Below are positions 1 through 9,330 of a stretch of DNA of 50,880 bases, in pieces. The stretch's first letter is position 1, and the number at the start of each line of letters is the position of its first letter. This DNA comes from Alphaproteobacteria bacterium (lineage in GTDB: Bacteria > Pseudomonadota > Alphaproteobacteria > UBA11136): positions 1 to 50,880 of the forward strand of contig JASLYJ010000010.1 in assembly GCA_030739855.1 (NCBI GenBank). The letters run 5' to 3'. Below the pieces are notes generated by a model that saw nothing but the letters and a program-made list of their open reading frames with translations, searched no databases and had not been told where the DNA came from. Position numbers and translations under genes: made by a program.

Positions 1-1
1 G

Positions 2-532
2 GTCTATCTTCTTGGCCGGCGTTTTAAGGAAGGGTCTCCCTTGTGGTTGGCGCTTGGCATCATCTATATCGCCGTACCCTGTATAGCGCTTCTATGGATG
101 CGCGATCTGCCGGAAGGCCGCGAGGTTCTGTTCTGGATTTTTGGCGTCGTCTGGGCCACGGATACGGGCGCGTACTGCGCTGGAACCATGATCGGCGGCC
201 CCAAGCTGGTGCCCAGATTAAGCCCGCATAAGACTTGGGCCGGCCTAGCCGGCGGGATTATGGCGGCGGCCCTTGTCAGTGGCCTTCTGGTGGGGCTAAC
301 TGGGGCCGGGTTTGCGCTCTGGCCCCTGGTGTATTTTGGGGCTTTTCTGGCGCTGGTGGGGCAAATGGGTGATTTGTTTGAGTCTTCGGTGAAAAGACGC
401 TTCGGCGTCAAGGATACGAGCCGCCTGATTCCCGGCCATGGCGGCGCGCTTGACCGGTTTGACGGCCTGCTTGCGGTGTCTCCAGTGGTGGTTGCTTTCC
501 TGCTTCTGATGGAGGAAAAGATTGCATTATGA
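2..532 (+). CDS. cdsA: Phosphatidate cytidylyltransferase, 5' truncated by window edge
   Basis: Makes CDP-diacylglycerol from phosphatidate and CTP at the inner membrane, the branch point of phospholipid synthesis. The reading frame is open to the first bases of the window, so the N-terminus lies outside. Hydrophobic segments fill the visible part. The C-terminal family signature is complete: SSVKRRFGVKDTSRLIPGHG, followed by a G-x-L-D-R-x-D stretch, which carries the conserved KD and HGG...DR residues. The stop overlaps the dxr start (ATGA), so the two are translationally coupled. A TTG at 41 could be mistaken for a start, but homologous sequence continues upstream of it. Confidence 0.95.
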   Translation, partial: VYLLGRRFKEGSPLWLALGIIYIAVPCIALLWMRDLPEGREVLFWIFGVVWATDTGAYCAGTMIGGPKLVPRLSPHKTWAGLAGGIMAAALVSGLLVGLTGAGFALWPLVYFGAFLALVGQMGDLFESSVKRRFGVKDTSRLIPGHGGALDRFDGLLAVSPVVVAFLLLMEEKIAL

Positions 533-1755
533 CGGCTTCTTCCCTGGAAATTTCTCTGCCGCCGCGGCGCATTACCATTCTCGGTTCTACCGGTTCCATC
601 GGTTGTAGCACCGTTGACCTAGTGGGGCGGCAGCCGGAAGTCTTTGCAGTGGATACGCTGACAGCCTTCAGCAACGTATCCCTGCTTGCCAAACAGGCTA
701 GGGAATTGGGGGCAAAATTAGTGGTTATCGGCGATGAAAACCGCTTTAAGGAATTGAAGGACGCCCTCTCGGGAAGCAGTGTGGAAGTTGCTGCCGGGAG
801 GAACGCTCTCATTGAGGCGGCCATGCGGCCTTCCGATTTTGTCATGGCGGCTATTGTCGGGGCCGCTGGGCTGGAGCCCACACTGGCGGCGGTTTGCAGG
901 GGCGCTACGGTGGGTTTAGCCAACAAGGAATGCCTAGTCTGCGCCGGTGATCTGATGAAAGCGGAGATGGAAAAATCTGGGGCCACTCTTTTGCCAGTGG
1001 ATTCCGAGCATAGTGCCATATATCAGGTGTTTGATTTCGACCGCAGGGAGGCTGTGGAAAGTATCATCCTGACCGCCTCCGGCGGTCCCTTCCGCACCTA
1101 TACGCAGGCACAGATGGAAAACGTGACCCCGGAACAGGCCGTGGCTCATCCCAACTGGGACATGGGAGCGAAAATCTCCGTGGATTCGGCCACCATGATG
1201 AACAAGGGGCTGGAGATTATCGAGGCCTATCACCTGTTCGGGATCGAGAGCGAAAAAATCCAAATTCTGGTTCACCCGCAATCGGTGATTCATTCCTGTG
1301 TTACCTATGTGGACGGTTCGGTCCTCTCCCAGATGGGGGTTCCCGATATGCGCACTCCCATCGCCTATTCCTTGGCTTGGCCGCGTCGTATGGCTACTCC
1401 GGTGGAACGTCTCGATCTTGCCTCCATTGCGAAACTGACCTTTGAAGCCCCTGATTTTAAAAGGTTTCCTTCACTTTCCATGGCCTACCAAGCCTTGAAA
1501 AGCGGGGGCTCGGCACCTACAATTCTCAACGCCGCAAATGAAGTGGCGGTGGCGGCATTTCTGGACGGAAAGATTGGATTTCTCGATATCGTACGTGTGG
1601 TGGAGAAGGCGCTCGAACGAATGCCGAGCAAACCAATGGCCACGCTTGCCCATGTGCACGAAATTGACACCATGACTCGTGATATGGCTTCAGATTGGAT
1701 AGTGGATTTTGCCAGAACCGGCGGAGCTTCCTCCGGCATCGCCGTTTCTAGGTAA
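529..1755 (+). CDS. dxr: 1-deoxy-D-xylulose 5-phosphate reductoisomerase
   Basis: Second step of the MEP isoprenoid pathway: NADPH-dependent conversion of DXP to MEP in the cytoplasm. 408 residues, the usual length. An N-terminal Rossmann motif (ILGSTGSIGCSTVDLV) binds NADPH. PVDSEHSAIYQ, LTASGGPFR and WDMGAKISVDSATMMNKGLE carry the metal- and substrate-binding residues. The ATG overlaps the cdsA stop. It sits between cdsA and rseP, the common proteobacterial order. The pathway partner ispDF is in the same window at 31023-32189. Confidence 0.97.
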   Translation: MTASSLEISLPPRRITILGSTGSIGCSTVDLVGRQPEVFAVDTLTAFSNVSLLAKQARELGAKLVVIGDENRFKELKDALSGSSVEVAAGRNALIEAAMRPSDFVMAAIVGAAGLEPTLAAVCRGATVGLANKECLVCAGDLMKAEMEKSGATLLPVDSEHSAIYQVFDFDRREAVESIILTASGGPFRTYTQAQMENVTPEQAVAHPNWDMGAKISVDSATMMNKGLEIIEAYHLFGIESEKIQILVHPQSVIHSCVTYVDGSVLSQMGVPDMRTPIAYSLAWPRRMATPVERLDLASIAKLTFEAPDFKRFPSLSMAYQALKSGGSAPTILNAANEVAVAAFLDGKIGFLDIVRVVEKALERMPSKPMATLAHVHEIDTMTRDMASDWIVDFARTGGASSGIAVSR

Positions 1756-1779
1756 CCCTTCATTCTGGATATTCATTAC

Positions 1780-2913
1780 ATGGAATTATTTTCTTGGATC
1801 TGGGATTACGCGATTCCGTTCCTGTTCATCCTGACAGTTCTCGTTTTCGTCCATGAGTTGGGCCACTATTTGGTAGCGCGCTGGAACGGGGTGCGTGTGG
1901 AGGTTTTTTCCATAGGTTTCGGCCGCGAGCTTTTTGGTTGGGACGATGCTCTAGGAACGCGCTGGAAGATAAGCCTGATCCCTTTGGGCGGCTATATACG
2001 TATGTTCGGCGATGAAGACGCTAGCAGCCGCCCCAGTGCCAACGTGGACACCATATCTCCTGAAGAACAGGCAGTGTCCTTCTATCACAAAAAATTAAGG
2101 CAGCGGTCGGCTGTTGTCTTTGCTGGTCCTTTCGCCAATTTTCTCTTTGCCATTGTGGTGCTGTCCTTCATGTTCGCCACCGTCGGCCAGCCCATCAGCT
2201 CTACACAGATAACCGACGTGGCTTCCGAAAGTGCGGCGGATACGGCCGGACTCCGCGCCGGCGATAGAATCACCCATATGGCCGGGAGACCCGTTGGGAG
2301 GTTCGAGGACGTGCAGATGCTGGTCCGGCAAAGTCCCCTAATCTCCATTGAGATCACGGTTCTGCGCGAGGGCGCGGAGGTTGTTCTTACCGCCACGCCG
2401 GACGTGAAGGAAGGAACGGATAACTTCGGCAACCTCTATCGCATCGGACTGCTCGGGATTCGCGGCAGTGTGCAGGAATACATGCGCCATAGTCCCTTGG
2501 AATCGGTGGCACGAGCAACCATGGAGACCTATTCCAGAATAGGGCTGACCCTTAATGCCCTGGGTGAAATAATCACCGGCACACGTTCCACCGAAGAACT
2601 CGGTGGCCCCTTGCGTATCGCCAAGATGTCAGGGGAGATGGCCCAATATGGCTGGACCGCCACCTTCGAGCTTCTCGTGTGGCTGTCCATCAGTCTCGGC
2701 CTCATCAATCTGTTTCCCATCCCCCTGCTGGATGGAGGGCATCTCCTGTATTTTGCGGCGGAGGCAATACGTGGGAAGCCTCTTGGCAAACGGACCCAGG
2801 AATACGGATTTCGTATCGGCTTAATGATTGTCTTGTCCCTGATGGTATTTGTCACTTGGAACGATCTGGTTAATATGAGATTCTTCAGTTTTCTCAGAGA
2901 TATCATCGGTTGA
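1780..2913 (+). CDS. rseP: Site-2 intramembrane metalloprotease RseP
   Basis: Inner-membrane zinc protease that cuts transmembrane segments of anti-sigma factors and remnant signal peptides. 377 residues. The zinc-binding HELGH is at residues 25-29 inside the first helix. A single PDZ-like domain (about 125-205, around AADTAGLRAGDRITHMAGRP) follows. The second metal-ligand motif LFPIPLLDGGH is at 311-321, followed by the last helix. The E. coli protein has two PDZ domains and about 450 residues; this shorter one-PDZ form is common in alphaproteobacteria. It lies 24 bases after dxr and directly before bamA. Confidence 0.96.
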   Translation: MELFSWIWDYAIPFLFILTVLVFVHELGHYLVARWNGVRVEVFSIGFGRELFGWDDALGTRWKISLIPLGGYIRMFGDEDASSRPSANVDTISPEEQAVSFYHKKLRQRSAVVFAGPFANFLFAIVVLSFMFATVGQPISSTQITDVASESAADTAGLRAGDRITHMAGRPVGRFEDVQMLVRQSPLISIEITVLREGAEVVLTATPDVKEGTDNFGNLYRIGLLGIRGSVQEYMRHSPLESVARATMETYSRIGLTLNALGEIITGTRSTEELGGPLRIAKMSGEMAQYGWTATFELLVWLSISLGLINLFPIPLLDGGHLLYFAAEAIRGKPLGKRTQEYGFRIGLMIVLSLMVFVTWNDLVNMRFFSFLRDIIG

Positions 2914-2931
2914 GCCTGGGGAGGGGATGGT

Positions 2932-5547
2932 TTGCTGCGCATATTACAGTCGGTTGTGGCCTGCGTGTGTTTTCTGGGATTGATGCAAGGTGCTTCTCCC
3001 GGGACCGTTAGAGCTGCCGATGCGGCGGAAGGTTATGCTACGACGCCCAGCGGATACCGGTTGCCCACGAAGTCGCCTACTGTCGGCTCTCTGGCTGGGG
3101 GCTTGGCCAGGGCACCGCAATCTGGTGATTTTTCTGCTCCTGTCGCCACCACACCCAGCGGTTATGCGACGACACCGAGCGGCGCTATGAGGTCATATCC
3201 CCCCACAGGTGCTGTTCAGCCCCTTTTCCAGGGAATGGTACCACAGCGATCTCCCCTGCCCACCTTGTCCGACGTTCCCACCCCTTATGGCACGGCTAGG
3301 CCAATAAAAGAGAAATTTAAAAGATTTTCTGTCGACACCACCGAAACCGGAAAATCGGAGAGAATTTTCGACATAATTGTTGTTGGAAACAGACGAGTTG
3401 AAGCATCTACCATCCTTTCCTACATGGGTATCGAGATTGGCGATTCCATCAATCAGGCGCGCATAAACCAGTCTTTGAAAACCCTATACGCCACTGGTCT
3501 GTTTTCTGATGTGAACCTAATCAGGGATGGGGATACTCTAGTGGTTCAAGTGAGTGAGAATCCCATAGTCAACGAGATGGTTTTCGAGGGCAACGATGAT
3601 ATCTCCGACGAAATCCTTGAGAGCGAGGTGCAGACCCAACCTCGCGTAGTGTACACGCGTAGTAAGGTGCAAAACGACACCAAACGTATTCTCGAACTTT
3701 ATCGCCGTGGCGGCCATTTTGCTGCCAAGGTAGAGCCCAAGGTGATTAAGCTTTCGGAAAACCGGGTCAACCTTGTCTTCGAGATCAGAGAAGGTGGCGT
3801 TACGCGGGTGAAACGGATCAATTTCATCGGCAACCGGCGTTTTTCGGATAGCACTCTCGAAGGTGTAATTTTCACCAAGGAAAAACGCTGGTATCGGTTT
3901 TTCTCTTCCGCTGACACTTATGATCCCGACCGTCTTACCTACGATCGTGAACTACTCCGCCGTTATTACCTGAAGAACGGCTATGCCGAATTCCGCGTGG
4001 TTTCCGCCGTTGCTGAGCTTGCGCCATCCAAGGACAGCTTCATCCTCACATTCACTGTCCGGGAAGGGGATCGCTACCGGGTGGGTAAAGTGGAGGTGGC
4101 AAACCTGATTAGCGAGCTGAAGGATAAAGACCTGATTTCAGAAGTGGCTTCCGAATCCGGGGACTGGTATGACGCAGGGGACATTGAAGAGAGCGTCAAC
4201 AACCTCACCAATTATGCAGGTCGGTTCGGATATGCTTTCGTAGATGTACGGCCCAGGATTAAGCAGGATCGCAAAAAAAGGATCATAAACATTGAGTATC
4301 TCGTCAACGAAGGACCCCGCGTCTACGTGGAGCAGATCAATATCTTTGGGAATAACAGGACCCTAGACAAGGTTATCCGCCGCGAATTCGAACTTATTGA
4401 GGGCGACGCCTTCAATGCGGCAAAGCTACGGCGTTCGCAACAAAGGGTGCGCAATCTTGGCCTCTTCGAGAAGGTGGAAGTAACCAATTCGCCTGGAAGC
4501 GGAGCTGACCGGACGGTGATCGATGTTGAGATAAGCGAAAGGGCTACAGGGGAATTTTCCGTGGGCACTGGTTACTCCACTGCCGATGGCCCCATTGGCC
4601 AGAGCAGCATTCGTGAGCGTAATCTTCTTGGCTTGGGGCAGGACCTTAAGCTGGCGTTTACTGTTTCCGGACGGACCCAGCAGATTGACCTCAGCTTCAC
4701 TGAGCCCTATTTTCTCGATCAGAATCTTGCCGTAGGCTTAGATTTCTTTCGTATCATCAAGGACTTCCAGACCGAGAGTGGTTTTGACGAGAAATCTGTT
4801 GGCTTTATGACGCGCGCCGGCTACCAGTTGATTGGTGATATTCGGCAAAATTGGAGTTACACCCTGCGTAAGGATGAGATTCAGGACCTCAGCGTCAATA
4901 TTTCAAGTTTTATTAGGGATCGCAGACTCTCCACCACCACTTCCGCAATTGGTCAGAATCTCATCTATGATAAACGCAACGACCGTACGGACCCTTCTGA
5001 CGGCCATATTCTCCAATTAGAGACTAAGTATGCGGGGTTGGGGGGAAACGTGAATTATTTTCGCTTTGTTGGATCTGGGGCAGTTTATCATCCTTTTGGC
5101 CCGCGATGGGTGGGGAGCATTGGAGGACGCGTGGGAAAGATTGTCGGGATTGGTGAAGATGTGCATCTTGCTGACCGTTTCTTTGTCGGTGGCAATGATC
5201 TCCGCGGCTTTGCTGACTCGGGCATTGGTCCACGTGACACCAGCACTAAAGACGCCTTGGGTGGAAACGAATTTGTTACATTGCAGGCAGAAATGGGTTT
5301 CCCCATTGGCCTGCCGAAGGAATTAGGGATTACCGGAACCGTATTCTCTGATATAGGTACTCTGACAGGTATTGATGAGTCTGGTTCTAGCTTGGTTGAT
5401 AAAGACTCGCTTCGTATGTCTGCGGGCGCGGGTTTTGCATGGCGTTCGCCATTTGGCCCGGTCCGTATTTATCTTGCGAAGGCCCTTATCAAGGAAGACT
5501 TTGACGAAACTGAAATTTTTAGGTTCACCTTTGGAACGAGGTTTTAG
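2932..5547 (+). CDS. bamA: Outer-membrane protein assembly factor BamA
   Basis: Central beta-barrel of the BAM machine that inserts outer-membrane proteins. A TTG start at 2932, preceded by GAGGGG, opens a signal peptide (residues 1 to about 29). Then comes an unusual Pro/Ser/Thr-rich stretch to about residue 143 that contains three ATTPSG repeats. POTRA domains follow (first one from about 145, FDIIVVGNRRVEASTI). The barrel runs from about 540 to the C-terminus, with the loop-6 motif LRGF in GGNDLRGFADSG. It ends in RFTFGTRF, an aromatic C-terminal beta-signal. At 871 residues it is roughly 100 longer than typical because of the N-terminal insert. skp starts 3 bases after the stop. Confidence 0.97.
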   Translation: MLRILQSVVACVCFLGLMQGASPGTVRAADAAEGYATTPSGYRLPTKSPTVGSLAGGLARAPQSGDFSAPVATTPSGYATTPSGAMRSYPPTGAVQPLFQGMVPQRSPLPTLSDVPTPYGTARPIKEKFKRFSVDTTETGKSERIFDIIVVGNRRVEASTILSYMGIEIGDSINQARINQSLKTLYATGLFSDVNLIRDGDTLVVQVSENPIVNEMVFEGNDDISDEILESEVQTQPRVVYTRSKVQNDTKRILELYRRGGHFAAKVEPKVIKLSENRVNLVFEIREGGVTRVKRINFIGNRRFSDSTLEGVIFTKEKRWYRFFSSADTYDPDRLTYDRELLRRYYLKNGYAEFRVVSAVAELAPSKDSFILTFTVREGDRYRVGKVEVANLISELKDKDLISEVASESGDWYDAGDIEESVNNLTNYAGRFGYAFVDVRPRIKQDRKKRIINIEYLVNEGPRVYVEQINIFGNNRTLDKVIRREFELIEGDAFNAAKLRRSQQRVRNLGLFEKVEVTNSPGSGADRTVIDVEISERATGEFSVGTGYSTADGPIGQSSIRERNLLGLGQDLKLAFTVSGRTQQIDLSFTEPYFLDQNLAVGLDFFRIIKDFQTESGFDEKSVGFMTRAGYQLIGDIRQNWSYTLRKDEIQDLSVNISSFIRDRRLSTTTSAIGQNLIYDKRNDRTDPSDGHILQLETKYAGLGGNVNYFRFVGSGAVYHPFGPRWVGSIGGRVGKIVGIGEDVHLADRFFVGGNDLRGFADSGIGPRDTSTKDALGGNEFVTLQAEMGFPIGLPKELGITGTVFSDIGTLTGIDESGSSLVDKDSLRMSAGAGFAWRSPFGPVRIYLAKALIKEDFDETEIFRFTFGTRF
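3037..3183 (+). repeat. ATTPSG peptide repeats in the BamA N-terminal extension
   Basis: Three copies of A-T-T-P-S-G sit at BamA residues 36-41, 72-77 and 79-84; the last two are separated by a single Tyr and the first is also followed by Tyr. The codons differ between copies (ACGACGCCC, ACCACACCC, ACGACACCG), so this is not a recent exact duplication. The segment is after the signal peptide and before POTRA 1, so it should be periplasmic and disordered. Confidence 0.85.
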
Positions 5548-5550
5548 ATC

Positions 5551-6132
5551 ATGATAAAATTTTTCTCGTTAGGCGCGGCTTTTACATTAGCCCTAGCCGC
5601 CTCTGGACTTTTAGTTTCTGCGTATGCAGAGGACAAAGGCCCAATTCCCGCGCCTACAATTGCCTTAATCAACGCTCAGAAAATCATGAAGGAGTCTCTT
5701 GCTGCACAGTCTCTGCTGGAGCAGGTGGACAAAGTTCACCGCAAGGAGCGGGACAAGATTGCTGCGCTTGAAGATTCTCTACGCGACGAACGGCAGAAGA
5801 TAGATCGTCAGCGCACCGTGCTCACAACAGAGAAGTACCAGGAAAAGGTCCGGGAATGGGAAAACAAATCCGGTGAGCACATTCGAGAGGCTGAAAAACG
5901 TAAACGGGCTCTTGATATTGCTCTGAACCGGTCTCTAGCGCAAATTAAGAATGCCCTGTACGTGATCATACAGGATATATCCGAAAACCGTGGGATCAAT
6001 CTTGTTTTCAACAAGCTTCAGTTTTTCTTCGGTGACCCAGAGATGGACATTACCGAAGAAGCGCTGGTCCAACTCAATAAGGACTTGAAGACAGTCAAGC
6101 TGCCCTCCATTGATGAGACAGCTGGGAAGTGA
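5551..6132 (+). CDS. skp: Periplasmic chaperone Skp/OmpH family
   Basis: Periplasmic chaperone that holds unfolded outer-membrane proteins before BamA. 193 residues. It has a signal peptide ending near AYA-EDKG. A highly charged, predicted coiled-coil region spans about 50-145 (many K/E/R and heptad-like spacing, e.g. KVREWENKSGEHIREAEKRK), the tentacle arms of the family. It begins 3 bases after bamA, so it should be co-expressed with its client machine, and lpxD follows 20 bases later. Confidence 0.93.
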   Translation: MIKFFSLGAAFTLALAASGLLVSAYAEDKGPIPAPTIALINAQKIMKESLAAQSLLEQVDKVHRKERDKIAALEDSLRDERQKIDRQRTVLTTEKYQEKVREWENKSGEHIREAEKRKRALDIALNRSLAQIKNALYVIIQDISENRGINLVFNKLQFFFGDPEMDITEEALVQLNKDLKTVKLPSIDETAGK

Positions 6133-6152
6133 GGGCAGTAAAAAAATAGGTC

Positions 6153-7172
6153 ATGGCGGATCCGCGTTTCTATTCGGTCTCCAAGCCTCTTAGTCTCGCT
6201 GAAATCGCGGAACTTTCACAATCGTCCTTGCAGTCCGGTGCTGATGGTGCCGCTGTCTTCGATGACGTGGCATCCCTCGATCAGGCCGGGCTTTCCCATG
6301 TGAGCTTTCTCGACAACCGACTTTATGTAGAGGCGTTTTCCAAGAGCAAAGCCGGGGCCTGTTTTCTGAGGGAAGACAACGCAGATCGTGCGCCGGAAGG
6401 CATGGCGCTGCTACTGACGGACGATCCCTATAGGGCCTATGCCCGTGTGGCGTGCGCTTTCTATCCGTTCCCGAAAATAGAGCCCAGCTGTCATCACTCC
6501 GCCCATATTGATCCTTCAGCCACCATGGGTGCTGGCTGCAGGATTGAGGCTGGCGCCGTTATCGGGGAAAACGCCGAAATTGCACCTCGGTGTTCCATCG
6601 GCGCCAATTCCGTGATTGGCGCGGGCTGTTCTCTGGGGAAAGAAACGTGTATCGGTGATAACGTGTCCATCTTCTATTCCTTGATAGGGGAACGGGTCTT
6701 GATCCATGCAGGCGCACGTATCGGCCAGGACGGGTTTGGTTTCGCTATGGGGGAAGATCACTTCAAGGTGCCGCAGCTAGGCCGGGTGCTGATCGGTGAC
6801 GATGTGGAAATCGGCGCCAATACCACCATTGACCGTGGATCTGGCCCTGATACAGTCATCGGTTCTGGTAGTAAGATCGACAATCTTGTGCAGATCGCGC
6901 ACAACGTTTGCTTAGGGCGCGGCTGCGTTATCGTCTCCCAGGTCGGTATCTCCGGTAGTTCTAGGCTGGATGATTACGTAGTAATCGGTGGTCAAGGCGG
7001 GTTGGCTGGTCACCTTCATCTTGGCAAGGGGGCTAGGGTGGCGGCCCAGGGCGGGGTCATACGCGACGTTGGGCCTGGTGAAACGGTGGGAGGAACCCCA
7101 GCTGTTTCGGTCAGGGACTGGCACCGACAGACCATTGCGTTGTCGCGTCTGATCGGCAAAAAAAAGACATAA
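6153..7172 (+). CDS. lpxD: UDP-3-O-(3-hydroxyacyl)glucosamine N-acyltransferase
   Basis: Third step of lipid A synthesis: N-acylation of UDP-3-O-acyl-glucosamine with a hydroxyacyl-ACP donor, in the cytoplasm. 339 residues. An N-terminal uridine-binding domain (1 to about 100) precedes a left-handed beta-helix built of hexapeptide repeats ([12 protein letters not shown] and similar). The catalytic-type His is His250 in NLVQIAHNV, and the GQDGFGFA loop is present. It starts with ATG after a short AATAGG. A run of eight A lies at the very end of the gene. Confidence 0.96.
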   Translation: MADPRFYSVSKPLSLAEIAELSQSSLQSGADGAAVFDDVASLDQAGLSHVSFLDNRLYVEAFSKSKAGACFLREDNADRAPEGMALLLTDDPYRAYARVACAFYPFPKIEPSCHHSAHIDPSATMGAGCRIEAGAVIGENAEIAPRCSIGANSVIGAGCSLGKETCIGDNVSIFYSLIGERVLIHAGARIGQDGFGFAMGEDHFKVPQLGRVLIGDDVEIGANTTIDRGSGPDTVIGSGSKIDNLVQIAHNVCLGRGCVIVSQVGISGSSRLDDYVVIGGQGGLAGHLHLGKGARVAAQGGVIRDVGPGETVGGTPAVSVRDWHRQTIALSRLIGKKKT

Positions 7173-7231
7173 TCGGGGAGTTAATTCCCACGAATACAGC
7201 GCAGATAAAAAACTGTGGGAAGGAAAAGATT

Positions 7232-7693
7232 ATGGCGACAAAAAAGAAACTAGACGTCGTTGATACCGAAGGCGTCATGCGCCTTATTCCCCACCGTTTC
7301 CCCTTTCTGATGATAGACCGTCTGGTGGATGTGGTCCCCGGGAAAAGCGTTATCGGGATCAAGAATGTGACCATCAACGAACCCTTTTTCCAAGGCCACT
7401 TCCCCGGTAAACCAGTGATGCCGGGCGTCCTCATCATCGAGGCCCTCGCGCAGACGGCAGGTGCCTTGGTTATGTATTCGCTGGAGTGTGAGAGCGAGGG
7501 CAGACTCGTCTATTTCATGTCTATAGATCATGCCCGTTTCCGCAAGCCCGTCCTACCTGGAGATACTCTTTATCTCCACGCTGTCCAACAGCACAGCCGT
7601 AATAATATCTGGAAGTTTTCCGGCGAAGCCAAGGTGAACGGAAGCATCGTGGCAGATGCCGTCTATACGGCCATGATCAAGGATCCTGAATGA
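7232..7693 (+). CDS. fabZ: (3R)-hydroxyacyl-ACP dehydratase FabZ
   Basis: Dehydrates beta-hydroxyacyl-ACP in fatty acid elongation and so competes with the lipid A enzymes for hydroxyacyl-ACP. 153 residues, one hot-dog domain. Motifs: IPHRFPFLMIDR near the N-terminus, catalytic His56 in GHFPG, and Glu70 in PGVLIIEALAQTAG. It is preceded by GGAAGGAAAAG, a good ribosome site. The stop overlaps the lpxA start as ATGA. Its place between lpxD and lpxA is the classical one. Confidence 0.97.
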   Translation: MATKKKLDVVDTEGVMRLIPHRFPFLMIDRLVDVVPGKSVIGIKNVTINEPFFQGHFPGKPVMPGVLIIEALAQTAGALVMYSLECESEGRLVYFMSIDHARFRKPVLPGDTLYLHAVQQHSRNNIWKFSGEAKVNGSIVADAVYTAMIKDPE

Positions 7694-8490
7694 CCCACAT
7701 ACATGAAACAGCCCTTGTAGACACAAAAGCCCAGCTTGATGATAGCGTGACTGTCGGCCCCTATTGCGTGATCGGGGCAGATGTGACGCTGGGCGCGAAT
7801 GTAACGCTGATCACCCACGCGGTGGTGGAAGGGCTTACAACAATAGGGGAGAGCACTACCATTTATCCATTTGCCTCTATCGGTCATCGTCCCCAGGATT
7901 TGAAATACAAAGGTGAACCCTCCGCCCTGGTGATCGGGTGCAACAATACAATCCGCGAGTATGTGACAATGAACCCCGGTACCGAAGGTGGTGGTATGGT
8001 GACAAAGGTAGGAGACAATAGCTTGTTTATGATGGGAAGCCATGTGGCTCATGATTGCCAGTTGGGCGATGGCATCATCATGGCTAATAACGCCACACTT
8101 GCGGGTCATGTGGAGGTGGGGGACTATGCTATCCTCGGAGGGTTGAGCGCGGTACACCAGTTTGTGCGCGTCGGCCGCTACGCCATGATCGGTGGTATGT
8201 CGGGCGTGGAAGGCGACGTGATTCCCTACGGCTCTATCATGGGCAATCGCGCCATTCTGTCCGGACTGAATATCATCGGCCTGAAACGGCACGGGTTTCC
8301 TCGTGATGATATCCATGATCTGCGAACGGCCTATCGTCTGCTGTTTGCCCGGGAAGGCACTCTTTGCGAGCGGGTGGAAGATGTAGCCGAAACCTACAAG
8401 GATAGCGAACCGGTGATGGAGATCGTCTCTTTCATTCGTCGTGATTCCTCACGGGCTGTCATCCAACCAGAAATCGAACATGCTGCCTAA
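7690..8490 (+). CDS. lpxA: UDP-N-acetylglucosamine acyltransferase
   Basis: First step of lipid A synthesis: 3-O-acylation of UDP-GlcNAc from hydroxyacyl-ACP. 266 residues. Hexapeptide-repeat beta-helix, followed by a helical C-terminal domain. Catalytic His121 is in SHVAHDCQLG, and the GLSAVHQFVRVGRYAMIGG region is diagnostic. It overlaps fabZ by 4 bases and lpxI by 11 bases, so the lipid A genes are translationally linked. Confidence 0.97.
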   Translation: MTHIHETALVDTKAQLDDSVTVGPYCVIGADVTLGANVTLITHAVVEGLTTIGESTTIYPFASIGHRPQDLKYKGEPSALVIGCNNTIREYVTMNPGTEGGGMVTKVGDNSLFMMGSHVAHDCQLGDGIIMANNATLAGHVEVGDYAILGGLSAVHQFVRVGRYAMIGGMSGVEGDVIPYGSIMGNRAILSGLNIIGLKRHGFPRDDIHDLRTAYRLLFAREGTLCERVEDVAETYKDSEPVMEIVSFIRRDSSRAVIQPEIEHAA

Positions 8491-9301
8491 ACTGGCCATC
8501 TTCGCCGGTGGTGGGACCCTTCCTGTTCGTCTTGTTGATGCCTGCCGGTCACAAGGACGCGAATGCACGATCTTGGCTTTCGAGGGACAAACAGACCCGG
8601 AAACGGTGCGTGGTGTGCCACATTCTTGGACCCGTTTCGGAACTGTGATTACAGCTCTGCGACAACTCCAGGAGGAAGGGGTAGAAGAGATCGTCATGGC
8701 CGGCCCTATGGCGCGGCCTTCTCTTGCCTCGCTGAAACCTGACGGCGCCACGGCTAAGGTGGTTGCACCGATCCTGAAATCGGCTGTTGGTGACGATAGC
8801 CTCCTTTCTGCCTTTATAGGGGAGCTGGAAGACATGGGTTTTCGTGTTTCTAGCATTGATTCTATCCTAGCCGGGTTGATGGCGCGGCAGGGACAGTATG
8901 GTGCCCATGCTCCGGATGCCCAGGCCCGTTCCGACTTGGAACGTGGCATTGAGGTAGCCCGTGCCATGGGAAAAATGGATATAGGGCAGGCAGTGGTGGT
9001 GCAGCAGAGCATGGTGCTGGGTGTCGAGGCTATTGAGGGAACCGATGCCCTCATAAGGCGATGCGGCGAATCGAAGAGAGATGGCCCCGGCGGAGTCCTG
9101 GTGAAAATCAAAAAACCGAATCAGGACCGGCGGGCGGATTTGCCCACAGTTGGGGCGGAAACGGTCATGGCCGCTATCTCCGCGTGTTTGCGGGGGATTG
9201 CCGTCGAGGCCGGTGGCACTCTGGTCATGGACGAGGCGGAGATGATTCGGAAAGCCGATGACGCTGGACTTTTCCTGATTGGGATATCGCTATCGGATTA
9301 A
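8480..9301 (+). CDS. lpxI: UDP-2,3-diacylglucosamine pyrophosphatase LpxI
   Basis: Hydrolyses UDP-2,3-diacylglucosamine to lipid X in the cytoplasm, doing the work of LpxH in gammaproteobacteria. 273 residues from the ATG at 8480. A GTG at 8441 in the same frame would add 13 residues but lies deep inside lpxA; homology begins at LAIFAGGGTLP. The C-terminal domain contains VEGTDALIRRCG-like sequence (here AIEGTDALIRRCGE), MVLGVEAIEGT and LVKIKKPNQDRRADLPTVG, hallmarks of the former DUF1009 family. It is placed between lpxA and lpxB, as in other alphaproteobacteria. Confidence 0.94.
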   Translation: MLPKLAIFAGGGTLPVRLVDACRSQGRECTILAFEGQTDPETVRGVPHSWTRFGTVITALRQLQEEGVEEIVMAGPMARPSLASLKPDGATAKVVAPILKSAVGDDSLLSAFIGELEDMGFRVSSIDSILAGLMARQGQYGAHAPDAQARSDLERGIEVARAMGKMDIGQAVVVQQSMVLGVEAIEGTDALIRRCGESKRDGPGGVLVKIKKPNQDRRADLPTVGAETVMAAISACLRGIAVEAGGTLVMDEAEMIRKADDAGLFLIGISLSD

Positions 9302-9330
9302 CCCCGCACATTACTGGCCCCTTTCCCGTT

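Noticed and set aside
408-1019. 203-codon frame on the minus strand opposite cdsA/dxr
   Set aside because: It is antisense to two certain genes, is Ser/Pro/Arg-rich as expected for a shadow frame, and has no motif.
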